A stretch of 64,000 bases of DNA from Mauremys mutica. Lineage: Eukaryota > Chordata > Testudines > Geoemydidae. The position numbers were made by a program, and so were the translations under genes. The notes under the pieces are model-generated. The model was not told the DNA's origin. It saw nothing but the letters and a program-made list of their open reading frames with translations, and searched no databases. This document shows positions 23,704 to 34,892 of the stretch, piece by piece (the first letter of the stretch is position 1; every line of letters begins with the position of its first letter). The stretch spans positions 9,393,053 to 9,457,052 of the forward strand of contig NC_059079.1 in assembly GCF_020497125.1 (NCBI RefSeq). Direction: 5' to 3'.

Positions 23704-23945
23704 AGGACAGTGGATAAGGCACTAGATTGGGACTCAGGAGCCCTGGGTTCTATTTCTAGCCCTGCCACTGACCTGCTCTGTGACCTTGGGCAAGTGTTTT
23801 CACTTCTGTGTCTCTGTTCCCCATTTTACCCTTTGTCTTTGAGGAATGTATTATTTCTTACTGTGTGTCTGTACAGCACCTTGCGCAATGGGGCCCCGAT
23901 GTCGGTCAGGGCCTTTAGGCGCTCCTGTAAAATAATATTTTCAAA
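23704..23945 (+). repeat. MIR-like SINE with 'cagcacc..gcgcaatggggcc' tail
   Basis: The head 'cagtggataaggcactag', then 'gagccctgggttctattt', 'cctgccactgacctgctc' and 'tgtgaccttgggcaagtg' are followed by the tail 'tctgtacagcaccttgcgca' and 'ggggccccgatgtcgg'. That tail also occurs alone at about 35716, 37240, 39350, 45395 and 48000, so it is a recurring module. Confidence 0.7.
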
Positions 23946-24064
23946 GTTCTTCTCCTGGCACACATCACCATACTATCTGAACAGCTGGAGATCTGAAGCA
24001 GAAAGAAACTTGTTTCCACATTGTTTTCAGGGCGGGAAATAAGGACAGGTGACAACAAAGTGTA

Positions 24065-24879
24065 CAGTAACCCCTCACTTACCATTGTAGTTATGTTCCT
24101 GAAAAATGCAACTTTAAGGGAAACAATGTTAAACGAATCCAATTTTCCTATAAGATTTAATGTAAATGCAGGGGGTTAAGTTCCAAGGAAATTTTGGGGA
24201 GGCAGACAAAAGGTATTATATACTGTATGGTACTGTACTGTACTGTGGTTGGGAAGTGCCCCTTGCTTACCCCAGACAGGCACAGCCCACTGCAGCAAGG
24301 ACACTAGGAAGCACCTTTGCAGCAGCAGCGGCAGCTTCCGCGGAGAAGAACAGGCACTGACTTTGCTGGGGGATGCCCTCCTCTTCCTGTCCCCGCTTCA
24401 CTCCAGGCCCTCCTCTTCCCACCCCCACTCCATCTCCTCTCCAGAGCAGCCACATCCCTGCTCCTTCCCACCCCCCCAAAAGTCTTAAGTGCCACCAAAC
24501 AGCTGTTTGGCAGCGCTTAGGACTTTCTTGGAGGGAGGGGGAGGAGCGGAGATGTGGCGCTTCCCTGCTCCTCCCCCTCCCTCTCAGCGCTTCGCACTTA
24601 GGACTTTCTGGGAGGGAGGGGGACGAGTGGAGATGTGGCTAGGAGGGTGGGGGAAGCGCTGGGAGGGAGTGGGAGGAGGCGGAGAATAGGAACTTGTTCA
24701 ATGCTCCCTTGTAAAGTCACTGCTCTTCCACAGAATCTTACAAGCAGTAGACAGAGCAGGCAGCCAAATGATGTTAAAAGGGAGCATTGCACAACTTTAA
24801 ATGAGCATGTTCCCTAATTGAGCAGCGACGTAACTTTGAAACAACGTTAAGCGGAAGGACATTAAGTGAGGAGTTACTG
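24065..24879. mobile_element. Tigger/pogo-like non-autonomous DNA transposon
   Basis: Inverted ends CAGTAACCCCTCACTTA (24065-24081) and TAAGTGAGGAGTTACTG (24863-24879) are flanked by TA on both sides (24063-24064, 24880-24881). Pairing continues inside: 'ttgtagttatgttcctg' and 'aatgttaa' against 'gttccctaattg' and 'acgttaag'. The interior (24300-24690) is GC-rich with repeated 'ctcctcccc' and 'gggagggagggg' stretches and no transposase. Ends and TA target are typical of the pogo/Tigger group. Length is 815 bp. Confidence 0.75.
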
Positions 24880-24881
24880 TA

Positions 24882-26220
24882 CCTGAAAGTTTTCTAACTT
24901 AATCACCCCATTACTAATAATATTTAACCTCAGTCAAACAATCCTTTTTACTCCCTCTCTAATCACTAAGCTGTGATTCTGATTATCCTTGACATGTGAA
25001 GAAGAAAGATTAAATGTTGATTTTATTTATTTTTAATAGCTGACCATATGGTGCGCAAAATTTGTTATTTCCTCTGCTATTCCCAGAGCAAATATAAGTC
25101 TTGATGTTGTTTATGTTACTATCATCCAAAAATTAATAGCTTTTCATATATCTCTTGACTTCCTAGTGGCTACAAGGGAAAAAAAACGAATATATTCAAG
25201 GCTAAATGTCAGTTAAACTGCCTCTGATATACGTGTATTATAGTAAATTACCATAAATGTGCTATGCAGTGATGGAGACAAATGCCCAAAGAGAGAACCC
25301 ATGTAAACAAGATAAGTAAAACTGTCTTATACATATTTAAGGGGATACATAAATGAGAGATAGTCATAAACTTGACAAAGGTAATAGAAGATATAAGTTA
25401 AACTTCATTGCTATAAAACTCGGGTTAAAAGGGTGATATAAATATTTTAGTCTTATCTAAGATTCTGTCATTAAAGATTTACCACCGTCCTCTCTCTTTT
25501 TAAAGCTGTCTCCATCACACGCTATTTAATCTGGAGAGCTACCTTTGCAACTTCTGCTATCTGTTTTCAAAGTCCTCAGATTCTTTGTCCACAAATTTCC
25601 TAAAAGGGCATCATATCATACATTCATTCTGTACAAATATGGTGTATATAGTAGAAAATACACACACACAGCTACTAGAGGCTAGTACTCAGCCCTTTGG
25701 TTAGAACATTGGTGCTAGTAGTACAGTTGCTCAGAAATCTGGGTTAGAGGCAATGCAACTGAGAGCCATTTGTGACTCCCTCCAATGGCTGGATAACTCC
25801 AGTCTTCATAAGGAAGAGGGCTCAGTGATCAGAATAGAATTGGGTACAACCACCATACTCCGCCTGCCACCAGAGAGCATGGTTCCAGGATAACGCTCCA
25901 CAATTAACTTTGTTTTCCTTCCCTGTCCCACACTAGCCCTTGGATGCTCCTATTTGACCCCCAGCTTTTGATTTGTTAGTTTTTAAATTCATGTCTTTAC
26001 CCAAGTGAAAATCTCATTGACTTTACTGGGAGCTTAGTTTGAGCAAGGACTTCCGGTTCGCTGCATATCATTAGTGTTATGTGACTGGTGGCATGGCAAA
26101 GGGATGGTTACTCTTTGTGTCAGGAACTACCCCTACGTATTTAGGCGTCACCTAACACTTCGCAAAGAGCATCACTAGAGAAGAATAGCAAGACCAGCAT
26201 TCAATAACTCGGTGCAAGGA
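24882..26220. other. No supported feature
   Basis: AT-rich sequence with no bounded repeats. A short ACACACAC tract lies at about 25662-25671. Confidence 0.35.
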
Positions 26221-26261
26221 TAGTATGGCCAACAATGGCACATTCCCAAAATTTCGCTCTT

Positions 26262-26500
26262 GCCAACTCATGATTTCATCACGGGTCTCGTGATACTTGG
26301 TGTTCTTCTTATAGCTCCAGTTCCTGGAGTTATGTGATATTGGGGATGGGAGCTGAGATTCTCATGGCAGGTAGGTTTCCAGCCCTCATGATTGCCGAAA
26401 AAATGCTTGAAAATGTGGCCTGAATGCAGCCTTAAAGATTCAGAACCCAAACACAAGAAAGAACCCAAGAGTGTTTTATTGAAAAACCTCACAGGTTTTA
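26262..26500. mobile_element. Decayed hAT-like MITE, family of 33165
   Basis: 'ttgccaactcatgatttcat' then 'cacgggtctcgtgatactt', 'ccagttcctggagttatgtg', 'aggtttccagccctcatg', 'gcagccttaaagattcag' matches, in order, the element at 33165-33458. The left terminus may be duplicated or shifted and the right terminus is not recognisable. Confidence 0.5.
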
Positions 26501-27306
26501 AGCCAACTAACTAATCTAACCATGGTTCAAAAATATTGTCTAAATCTGTTTCTTGCTGCCTGCACATTTACTGCATTTACACCTTTTGGGGCACCTCTAA
26601 TTTCTTTCCTCTGTTTGAGAAAAGATGGGCCAGATCCAAAACTGATGCAAACAATCCCAGACTTTTGGATATTCCAGACCCAAACCCAAACATGATGCCT
26701 TGATTCCATCTCTCCTTTTAATGTCCATCTTCTTGATTTCACTCACTCCTGCTCTCCTTTGAGCCATTTATTCCCTCATCTCCCTTTTAGGAGGAGGTCA
26801 ATTGATTTTCCATTGTCTCCTCCCTTCCAGCGATTCTTATTCTACATTTTGCCACTTTTCTGCCCTCCAACAGCCCCGCACACATTTTCCTCCCCATTAA
26901 GTTAGCCTACAATTCATCAGGAACATACATGCCAAAGCCAAGTAGATATGGAGCTGGTTTAGAAGAATAAGCAAAGATTGCTTCAGCTCGCTAATAGACG
27001 GTATCAATCTTACTCCCTTTTAAATGAAATGTAAATTTATTGTAGTCATGCTGATAGTGCTATTTGCCAAATTCATTCCCGGAAGTCAATGAGTTACAGC
27101 AAGGAGGGATTTGGCCCTTTATTTTCAGTTTGTGGAGGCTGTGCATTAAAATAAAAGCTCAACTGTGGCTGAAAATGTGACAGCAGCACATAGCACTGCT
27201 GTACCTAAAACAAGAATCAGTCTTAGAACTGACACTGCTCAAGTGTGACACATATGGGACAGATCCTGCAGTCCTTTCACAAACTAAACACCCATTAACT
27301 GCGGGG
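26501..27306. other. No supported feature
   Basis: Unique AT-rich DNA up to the start of the LTR. No coding or repeat signal could be bounded. Confidence 0.35.
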
Positions 27307-28431
27307 TGTGACGCTATACGATTACAACATGACCAGGTAGATAATTGTTGCTATCACTATTATATAATTGCAACAAATCTTATACAAAGTGTGTCAAGTA
27401 AGGTGTCTATGGAAAAGTTATGATTTGCTGAATAGGATCATACTATTTTCATGTATCATTTTTGTATCTGAAGTTATGAATATTGACTATGTACCTGTAT
27501 TTCAAATGTGTCTGCTCCTGTGGTAACACCCACAAGGTATTTTGCCAGCACATTGTAGAGGGACTATCCAAGTTGAATGGCCCATCAAGGAACAGGTAAC
27601 TCACAATGAACCATGAAAGACGCCTATCAACACCTAATGGGCTACAGTATGGGTGATGGCCCCTGCTATGACTCAGCAGAGCATGCAAGAGCATGTGACT
27701 AAACCATGTGACCCTAAACTCCATCTTACCACCTGTATTTTTCCACAAACTGAACTGAGGGAAACAATGGGTTTCCCTCTACATTGCAGAAGCTATAAAA
27801 GGCCCTGGAAACATCTCCATTTTGCCTCTTTCCTGCTCAAACCTCTTGACTATGAACTTATACTAATGGGAGCATTCTAACCAAAGGACTGAGGAGCTTC
27901 CAATGATTTGGGAGCAGCCAGAGACTTAACAAGCCAGCAGTTTATTCCATCACTGCAACAAGCCTGATCCAATAAACTTGCAATTATTGTATGTATTTGA
28001 TTCTTTTAAACAATTTTAACTCTCAACTTTTTCTTTCTTTCTTTTATAAATAAACCTTTAGATATTAGATACTAAAGGATTGGCAACAGCGTGATTATTG
28101 GGTAAGATCGGAGTTACATATTGACCTGGAAATGTGGCTGGTCCTTTGGGATCAGAAGAACCCTTTGGTTGATGAAGTTGGTTTTAAAATAACCACTCAT
28201 CATTAAGTCTAGTGTCTGGGTGTTGAATCCAGGACTGGGATACCTAAGGAGGCTGCATTTCGGACTTCTTCTTAGACAGCGTGGTGAGACAGAAGTTTAC
28301 TTTTGTATGCTGGTTTGGGTATATCTTATGGAAGAATAACCACCAGTTTTGGGGTGTGTCTGCCCTATTTCTCAGCAGCTTGTCCTGAATTTGTTATTCT
28401 CAATTGTGACCCACTGAGGCACAGTGGCACA
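27307..28431 (+). mobile_element. LTR (solo), about 1.1 kb
   Basis: It begins TGTGACGCTATACGATTAC and ends 'gaggcacagtggcaca', giving TG...CA limits. A TATA-like 'ctataaaaggccc' lies near 27791 and polyadenylation-type 'ccaataaacttgc' and 'ataaataaacc' near 27970-28060, in an order that fits U3-R-U5 on the plus strand. The same 5' sequence recurs at 63810 to the window end ('tgtgacattgcactc', 'agtgtgttcatcctatttgt'), confirming a repeat family. The flanking duplication is weak (GGGG/GGGT). No internal coding region is adjacent. Confidence 0.6.
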
Positions 28432-28499
28432 GGGTTAGGTCCTAATTAGTCCAGAGCTATAACAGTTATTTTATTATTAGTTACAAGAGGGTTGCAAGG

Positions 28500-28640
28500 G
28501 ATATAAACCTTCATACTTCAGCTCATAAGCCCACCTCTATCTATGGAGAGTTGTGGAAGTCTTACAGTCTGTGTTATAGAGGAGGTACAGCTAGATGAGG
28601 ACAGTGGTCCCTTCTGTCTTTATAATCTATGAAACTTTCC
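28500..28640 (+). repeat. CR1-like 3' end
   Basis: 'ggtacagctagatgagga', 'cagtggtcccttctgtct' and 'ttataatctatgaaac' are a decayed version of the CR1 3' terminus, which has the form 'ctagatgacc...ggtcccttccaac...attctatga'. It is truncated. Confidence 0.5.
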
Positions 28641-28659
28641 CTGTGGGCAGGTTATCCTG

Positions 28660-28790
28660 AATCGCCTACAGCAGGGTTTCTGACACTTTCCTCTGAAGCA
28701 GCTGATAGTGGCAAATTTCAGAGGTAGGACACTGTACTAGATGGATCATTGGCTCAGACAATGTGGCAATTCCTACTTCTCATAAGAACC
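28660..28790 (+). repeat. CR1-like 3' end, second copy
   Basis: 'acactttcctctgaagcagc', 'tgatagtggcaaatttcag', 'gtactagatggatcattgg' and 'acaatgtggcaattcctac' are the plus-strand version of the 3' end seen reversed at 43750. It sits directly downstream of another CR1 end. Confidence 0.55.
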
Positions 28791-29276
28791 CAGAACTACT
28801 TCTAATGACCATGGACATTTGGTGCACACATACAGAGGAATTATATCCTTACATGTGCTGTAGAGGAGATGGGCTCACTCTCCAAAGATGGATAAGCCAG
28901 CTGCACCAAGATAAGCCTGCTTGAGGTGACTCATGAAGAGACGCTGCGTCTCAGGTAGGCAGACATGTCTTCAGCTAATCAGGATATACTCATATGAACA
29001 AATTCAATGACAGCCACCACCCACTAGTTAAACATTAAGCATAGTCCTGTGCTTGTGCTCACACACAGCCTTTGTTCACACCAGTGCTGGAATGCAACAG
29101 TTTTGCACTCTCTACTATTCATTGCACAAGAACTCTCAGCACTGAGAACACTGGGCATGTTACCATGCAAACAGACAGTATATTTATATATGTAAGCTAG
29201 ATGCCCACTTGCATACACACTCTTGCTCATGGCCCAACGTTTCCAGGGACCTGTGAATTTTCCAAGGTGCCACGGG

Positions 29277-29557
29277 CGGGGGCGGCTCTAAGCATTTTGC
29301 TGCCCCAAGCACGGCAGGCAGGCTGCCTTCGGCAGTTTGCCTGCAGAGGGTCCGCTGGTCCCAAAGCTGCAGGACCAGTGGACCCTCCACAGCCATGCCT
29401 GTGGGATGTCCTCCGAAGCCGTGGGACCAGCGGACCCTCTGCAGGCAAGCTGCTGAAGGCAGCCTGCCTGCCGCCCTCACGGCGACCGGCAGAACGCCCC
29501 CAGTGGCTTGCCGCCCCAAGCACGCACTTGGCGTGCTGGGGCCTGGAGCCGCTCCTG
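29277..29557. mobile_element. hAT-like MITE with perfect 8-bp duplication
   Basis: The ends are 'cgggggcggctctaagc' (left) and 'gcctggagccgctcctg' (right), inverted copies of a C/TGGGGCGGCTC-type terminus. GCCACGGG at 29269-29276 and 29558-29565 is a perfect 8-bp target duplication, as made by hAT transposases. The interior is GC-rich and mirrored ('cagcggaccctctgcagg' against 'cctgcagagggtccgctgg'). Overlapping frames of 110-136 codons on both strands are an effect of this symmetry. Related to the element at 44565. Confidence 0.75.
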
Positions 29558-29831
29558 GCCACGGGTCAAACCTTATCTCACTAATAATGTTCATCTACAT
29601 CAACTATGCTGTTTAAATAGCCTTGGAATAACACACCTCTCCTTTGTGAGGTAAGCATTGTAGCCCCGGTTCGTCTGGGGTGCAAAGGCACTTGTCACAA
29701 ATACCAGGTTTGTCTTTTACTCAGACAGCTACAAGAGAAATGTTATTGAGTTTGAGACTGGTGAAGCACACAGAGACTTTATGAGCTTTCGTTAGTACAG
29801 ACAAGTACAACTGAAGTTATAGGAAAATAAG

Positions 29832-30063
29832 TATCAGAGGGGTAACCATGTTAGGCTGGATCTTTAAAAGCAGCAAAGAATCCTGTGGCACCTTATAGAC
29901 TAACAGACATATTGGAGCATGAACTTTCGTGGGTGAATACTCACTTCGTCGGATGCAAGTATACCCACTTGCATCCGACCAAGTGGGTTTTCACCCACGA
30001 AAGCTCATGCTACAAAACGTCTGTTAGTCTATAAGGTGCCACAGGATTCTTCGCTGCTTTTAC
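29832..30063. mobile_element. Head-to-head Penelope-like terminal repeats with hammerhead-like cores
   Basis: Two inverted arms meet near 29955-29970, flanked by an 11-bp direct repeat AGGAAAATAAG at 29821-29831 and 30064-30074. Left arm (minus, 29924-29952): CCGACGA, hairpin GTGAGT/ACCCAC, GAAA. Right arm (29975-30004): CCGACCA, hairpin GTGGGT/ACCCAC, GAAA. Both have the hammerhead order, but the CUGA of the core reads CCGA, and the right arm also has G to C in GA. The arms are clearly related to, but not the same subfamily as, those at 4214. Confidence 0.7.
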
Positions 30064-30269
30064 AGGAAAATAAGATAGAGTACGAAAAGTATAGCAAATT
30101 GGCCACCTGGACCAGTCCTACTTACAGCCTTAGGCTGGTACAAGATAAAGCAATCCCCCCATACTTATAACCTTGGGGAGGCCACTGGAAGCAAAGATGG
30201 AACAGCCAATGAAGCACACCGCAAGAGGAGATGATGTCTTGGGATGCAATATCCCACCTATGAACATTA

Positions 30270-30443
30270 TGTATCAGATTGAAAAGGGGGTGTACATACA
30301 TGTACATATCTATGACCATATTTACTTAGATCTCAGGCCCTTGTCTATGGGACTTAGTTGGGGATTGGTCCTGCTTTGGGCAAGGGGTTGGACTAGATGC
30401 CCTGCCGAGGTCCCTTCCAACCCTAATATTCTATGATTCTATG
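30270..30443 (+). repeat. CR1 LINE 3' end with (ATTCTATG) tail
   Basis: 'gggacttagttggggattgg', 'gggcaaggggttggactag', 'gaggtcccttccaaccct' and the tail 'attctatgattctatga' are diagnostic of amniote CR1 3' ends. The copy is strongly 5'-truncated, with no coding sequence left. Confidence 0.8.
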
Positions 30444-31149
30444 ACTTTCCCGGTACCCAGAACTGGACTTCTGACTGTTGACTTACACTATCTGCATCAA
30501 TACATTTCCCAGTGTTTCTAATATGTTAATGTGGTTAATCTCATGGTTACACATACTAAAAATCCCCTGGAAATCCATTATTTCAAACAAACTGTTCTTT
30601 TGCTGTTAACTTGTCTTTATTGCCAAGCCTATCTAAAATATTAATTAATATCATTGTTTCCCTACTTGCATTACAGCTCTACTAGCTTCTATTTTACTGT
30701 CTTAAAGCATTTTAATATGGATATATAATTTGATCGTGCACCCTAAGACCAGGTCAGGGGTTATAGATCAACAATATTCTAGCCCAGTTTTTGTGGCTGA
30801 AGAAGAGGTAAACAGCCAGAAACTGAAGACTGTTTTTAACATTCACAGAGGTAATATTCTGTATGTAGGACATCACAGAACCATCTCAATATTTTATTTC
30901 CTTTTTATTGTGACCTGATTCAAACTGTCTCTTTTCTTTTGGCTTCTATATTTTGAGTCAACAGCAACTTCTCAGGGGATGGATCTTATGCTGCAGATAT
31001 TATACCGGGGAGATAACATGGAACTGCACGACTCCAGGGAACTCTGGGAGAGAGACTACATGTATTCTCAAGCAGAGAAAGTACAAGAAAAAAAGCCACT
31101 TAATGAGGGATCTGGATATGGATTTAGGTACCCAACTTTAGGCACCTAA
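30444..31149. other. No supported feature
   Basis: AT-rich unique sequence. A scrap near 31128-31156 ('ggtacccaactttaggcacc') recalls the hairpin MITE family bounded at 53284. Confidence 0.35.
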
Positions 31150-31164
31150 ATTTGAAAATTCTGT

Positions 31165-31262
31165 CCTGACTTGCCCATCTTCACCCAGTTAGTCAGTGGC
31201 AGGCCTGAGACTAGAACCCAGGAATGCTTGTTTCCCATCCCCTGCTTCAACTATCAGGCAAA
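31165..31262 (-). repeat. MIR-like SINE fragment, reverse
   Basis: 'gacttgcccatcttcaccca', 'gtcagtggcaggcctgag' and 'actagaacccaggaatgctt' are the reverse complement of the MIR core and its 'cctgggttct' block. Confidence 0.55.
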
Positions 31263-32510
31263 TGCACTCCAAAACCAATCAGAAGGAATCACGTGGCACA
31301 TGGGATGCTTACGCAGCTACCATATCATTGACAAATACATCTCACCGTTCTGACCACACAAACTCATGTGAGTTGCTTCCTTAGTTACCTTGCTTTTCCA
31401 GTGAACATGACTAAAATCTCCTCTCTGATTCCTCCGTTTGTTCAGACACTACAGATTGGTTATTGGTGTGACTTTTTGAATCATCTAAGGTAACAGGTTG
31501 GTATTATCCCACATTCTTAACATAACTGTCCCTCCCCGGTGAGTATACCTAGTATTACCTTCATGTTCAGTACAGTGGAACATCTTTAAAAGCAACTGTA
31601 GGCTGAGAACAATAGTAGATGATGTATCTAGGTTTTCATGCCATGCCCATCACTGCAGAGTACCTAAGCATATGAACAGACAGCAAATCCAGATTTCCAA
31701 AACATATATAAAATTAAGGTTTCATCATTCGCAGCTATGAACTTTGTTTTGTCTTGTTCATGACCATCAAAAGGGCCAAGTCAGCTTGATAGGACAATGT
31801 AAATGGTGTTTCTTACTTTAACGAGCCCAGAACATGAGCGGTGATGATCACAACTCATTTTTCTTTTCAATGACAAATGAACTCCTCAGTTATTTTCTTT
31901 CTTTTGATAAGTTTAAAAGGAAAGACAGTATGATGGCAGGGAGTAATTGAATTGTAAAGACAGAGGCACAGATGGGTAACAACTCTTTGTCATTTGTTCC
32001 TGAAACTTCCTAAATGAAATTCACATCAAAATGTGAAAATCTGCAAAGCATCATTAATTTCAAGAGATCAGAGCAAGATTTTAAACAGGAACTATGAAAT
32101 AGTTTCCATGTGTACCCTTCTGATGTCTTTCCTATTTCATCTAATTAACAATAAAACAGATGTCCCGTGACACAATCAGCTTTTTCATCCAGTAACACTG
32201 ACAATCTAAAAATGCCAATCCTTTCACATGTGTAAGTTAAAATGTCACAAGAAACCATTTTTGCGATTTAGAGATAAGAGCAAAGAGAAAATTAACATTG
32301 TCTAAAACTACAGCGGTGCACAAATCGCACTGCCTGCCATCCGCAGCTGCATACCTAGATGTGGTGCTGGGAGGGTGTTGGTCCATTTTGGTTCTTCTGC
32401 ATGAGAACAAGTCAGATTAGTTAATGTTTTACTCGCACTGCTGCACAAAATAAAAAAAAATCTTCCGACTTTGGGAAGCTGTGGTAACTTTAAAACAGAC
32501 ATCGAGAAGA
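31263..32510. other. No supported feature
   Basis: AT-rich sequence with no bounded repeat or convincing frame. Confidence 0.35.
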
Positions 32511-32765
32511 AGGGTGGTCTTGTGGTTATGGCACTGAATGGAAGCTCAAAACACCTGTGTGCAATTCCCAGCTCTGCCTGAGCCCTCCATGTGAACTTGG
32601 ATAAGTCACTTAACTCTGTGTTCCAACTTTCCCATCTGTAAAATGGGAACAACACCCCTTCCTTTGTCGGTCTTGTCTATTGAAATTTTCAGCTCTTCAC
32701 GGCAGGGACTGTCTCTAATTTTGTGTTTGTACAGTGGGGCCCTTTAAGTGCTATTGTAATACACA
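32511..32765 (+). repeat. MIR-like SINE with tail module
   Basis: 'ggtcttgtggttatggcac' (head), 'cacctgtgtgcaattcccag', 'gaacttggataagtcactta', 'aactttcccatctgtaaaat', then the tail 'cttcacggcagggactgtc' and 'tgtttgtacagtggggccc'. This is the most complete SINE-plus-tail copy in the window. Confidence 0.75.
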
Positions 32766-33164
32766 ACACATTTTGCAGTCTAACAGCCCTAAGAACAAAT
32801 CTATGTTGCATTTTTGTTTCCCTGCTGCCCTCAGATGTTGGGAGACCATTACAATGTCAGTTATTCAAATGCCTCAGGTATCAGCTCTTTGTTGCCCAAT
32901 CTACATACATAAATTAAGTTATCGTCATCTCTGGGTCTCCCAGTGCATCTTGGCCATTCTTACTGTGTCTTTTAGCTGCTCAGGTCAGACATGTCCTGTT
33001 TGGCATGAGCCACTGAGTAACAAACAATTAACAAGATAATTAAGATAGGATTAAAACTCTGTCTCATTTGACTTGGTAGCCAGACACATAACAAATTGCA
33101 CAACTGAGAACTGATCTTCAAATGTTCAGGTAGTAAGATTTCCAAATTCTACAAGATCATTTCA

Positions 33165-33458
33165 CAGTGTTGGCAACTCTCATGATTTTGTCATGAGTCT
33201 CATGGTAATTATTGTTTTCCTTCAAGCCTCAGCTCCTGGAGTCAAGTGGAGATGTGATGATTTCAGCCTTCGTTTTTAAAGAAAAAGTAAGTTTCTAGCC
33301 CTTGTGGCTGTAGCAGAAGCTTCCAAATATGACCCCACCCTAAAGGCTCAAAAAGCAGAACGCAAATAAAGAGAACACCAATCTACTATTTGACATAATC
33401 TCATGATTTTTGGTGACCCTGACTCATGATTTTTGAACATTTCGGGTTGGCAATACTG
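33165..33458. mobile_element. hAT-like MITE (cagtgttggcaac family)
   Basis: The ends 'cagtgttggcaactc' and 'gggttggcaatactg' are inverted copies. The direct repeat ATTTCA (33159-33164, 33459-33464) may be part of a target duplication. Further relatives are at 26262 and 49270. Non-coding. Confidence 0.6.
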
Positions 33459-33544
33459 ATTTCAACCACTCAGATGGTCAAGAGATTAAAAGTTACCCCT
33501 TCCCAAAAGGCACTGAAACAATACTACTACTAGGCCCAAACAGC

Positions 33545-33695
33545 CTTTTTTTATCCCCATCCTTATAATCCGGGAACTGAGCTGCAAACAGATTGAGTTA
33601 CTTTCCCAGACCAGTCAAATTCAGACAGCCTAGACACTGGACCCGGAGCACCAGTTCCCATGCTCCAACCTCAGAATACTGAGATGAACATCTGT
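33545..33695 (-). repeat. MIR-like SINE, reverse, decayed
   Basis: 'ttatccccatccttataatc', 'gggaactgagctgcaaacag' and 'tcccagaccagtcaaattca' keep the reversed MIR block order, with much divergence in the core. Confidence 0.45.
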
Positions 33696-33746
33696 ACTCT
33701 ATCCTAGGATCACCCTTCCTTTCCAACATGAGCTACTCCTCTAAGG

Positions 33747-33953
33747 GTATGTCTACACTGCAATTAAACACTCCCGGCTGGCCTGTGACAACTGACTCAG
33801 GATCACAGGGTTGTAAAATTGGGTCCCGGAGCCCGGGCTACAGCCCAAGCCCAAATGTCTACACCATAGTTTTACAGCCCACGACCCAAGCCCATGTCAG
33901 CTGACACACAGGCCAGCCATGTGTGTTCAATTGCTGTGTAGACATCCCCTAAG
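33747..33953. mobile_element. Hairpin MITE (aagggtatgtctacac family)
   Basis: The left end 'aagggtatgtctacactg' and right end 'gtgtagacatcccctaag' are inverted. The arms continue with 'caattaaacactcccggctg' opposing 'ggccagccatgtgtgttcaa'. The middle 'gagcccgggctacagcccaa' is itself palindromic. No coding content. Confidence 0.6.
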
Positions 33954-34099
33954 CAGTTATGCCTTGCAACTATCATTCACTGTTTAAACCTGTCTACCCA
34001 CTTCCCATATCAGTAGAAAATGCTTTAAAAATTGAATACTGGGTAAATGCCCAACCCTTCACCCCCACCCAAAGTTTAGGGCAATATTTTCAGATTTGC

Positions 34100-34265
34100 T
34101 CAGCTCAAAAAAATCGAGGCCAGATTTTTAGAGCTCAGCTCCGAGTTAGGTACCTAAGCGAAGTGGCCACTTCTCTGAAAGGGCTCAGCCCCCAGCAGCT
34201 CCCATCGTTTTCAGAAGCTGGGTATTTTCAGAAGTCTGGATACTTAATCAAGGTGTCTAAAATGG
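34100..34265. repeat. Decayed hairpin MITE scrap
   Basis: 'ggccagatttttagagctca' and 'gttaggtacctaagcgaag' resemble one side of the inverted-repeat element at 53284 ('ggccagattttcaaaaggtg'). The other side ('tattttcagaagtctgg') is partial. Confidence 0.35.
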
Positions 34266-34892
34266 GAGCTGTTGCACATAGAGCAACCTGGACCTTAAAA
34301 ATAAGCTTCCACTCAAAAAGATGAAACAGCGACACAAACAGCAGGACTTTATTTCCTTTATCTGACTGCGTAAAAACAAGAACGCTCATCGCACTGGGAT
34401 ACACTTACAATAAATGGCTCCATTTCAGCATTTCACTAATCACAAAAGCCTTATTGTTACAAATACGCCAGTGCCATAAACATTATCCCTTAATTATTCA
34501 TCAACTGTTTATATCTATAGCTAATTTACCACCTGCCCATCTCTGCAACCAGGCACCATTGCTTTGTTATTTCTGGACAGGTTCAAGGGTAGATCACTGG
34601 CAGGCTGATGGGGAGGAAAGGCTTTGTTATTGCAAAGGGAAACTTGTTTTATGGGAATTCAAATTATACTTAATAACCACCAGCCCCATTTACCTAACCC
34701 ATGAGAACTCACCCATGCACTGGGTGGCATTGTCAAGCCCTCTTCATAGGGAACTCTCCTTTCTCTCTCCTTTTTCTAAACTTGGGTCTAATGTGAAGAG
34801 TCGCACTGTAAAGGCGATGGTTTTTTACTCTACCAATCTGCTCCCTCAGCATATCCTGACTTTACCAGCTAAAATAAGGTTTTACTTATTTT

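Noticed and set aside
29184..29594. Overlapping 110-136-codon frames on both strands
   Set aside because: They coincide with the GC-rich mirrored interior of an hAT MITE bounded by GCCACGGG duplications.
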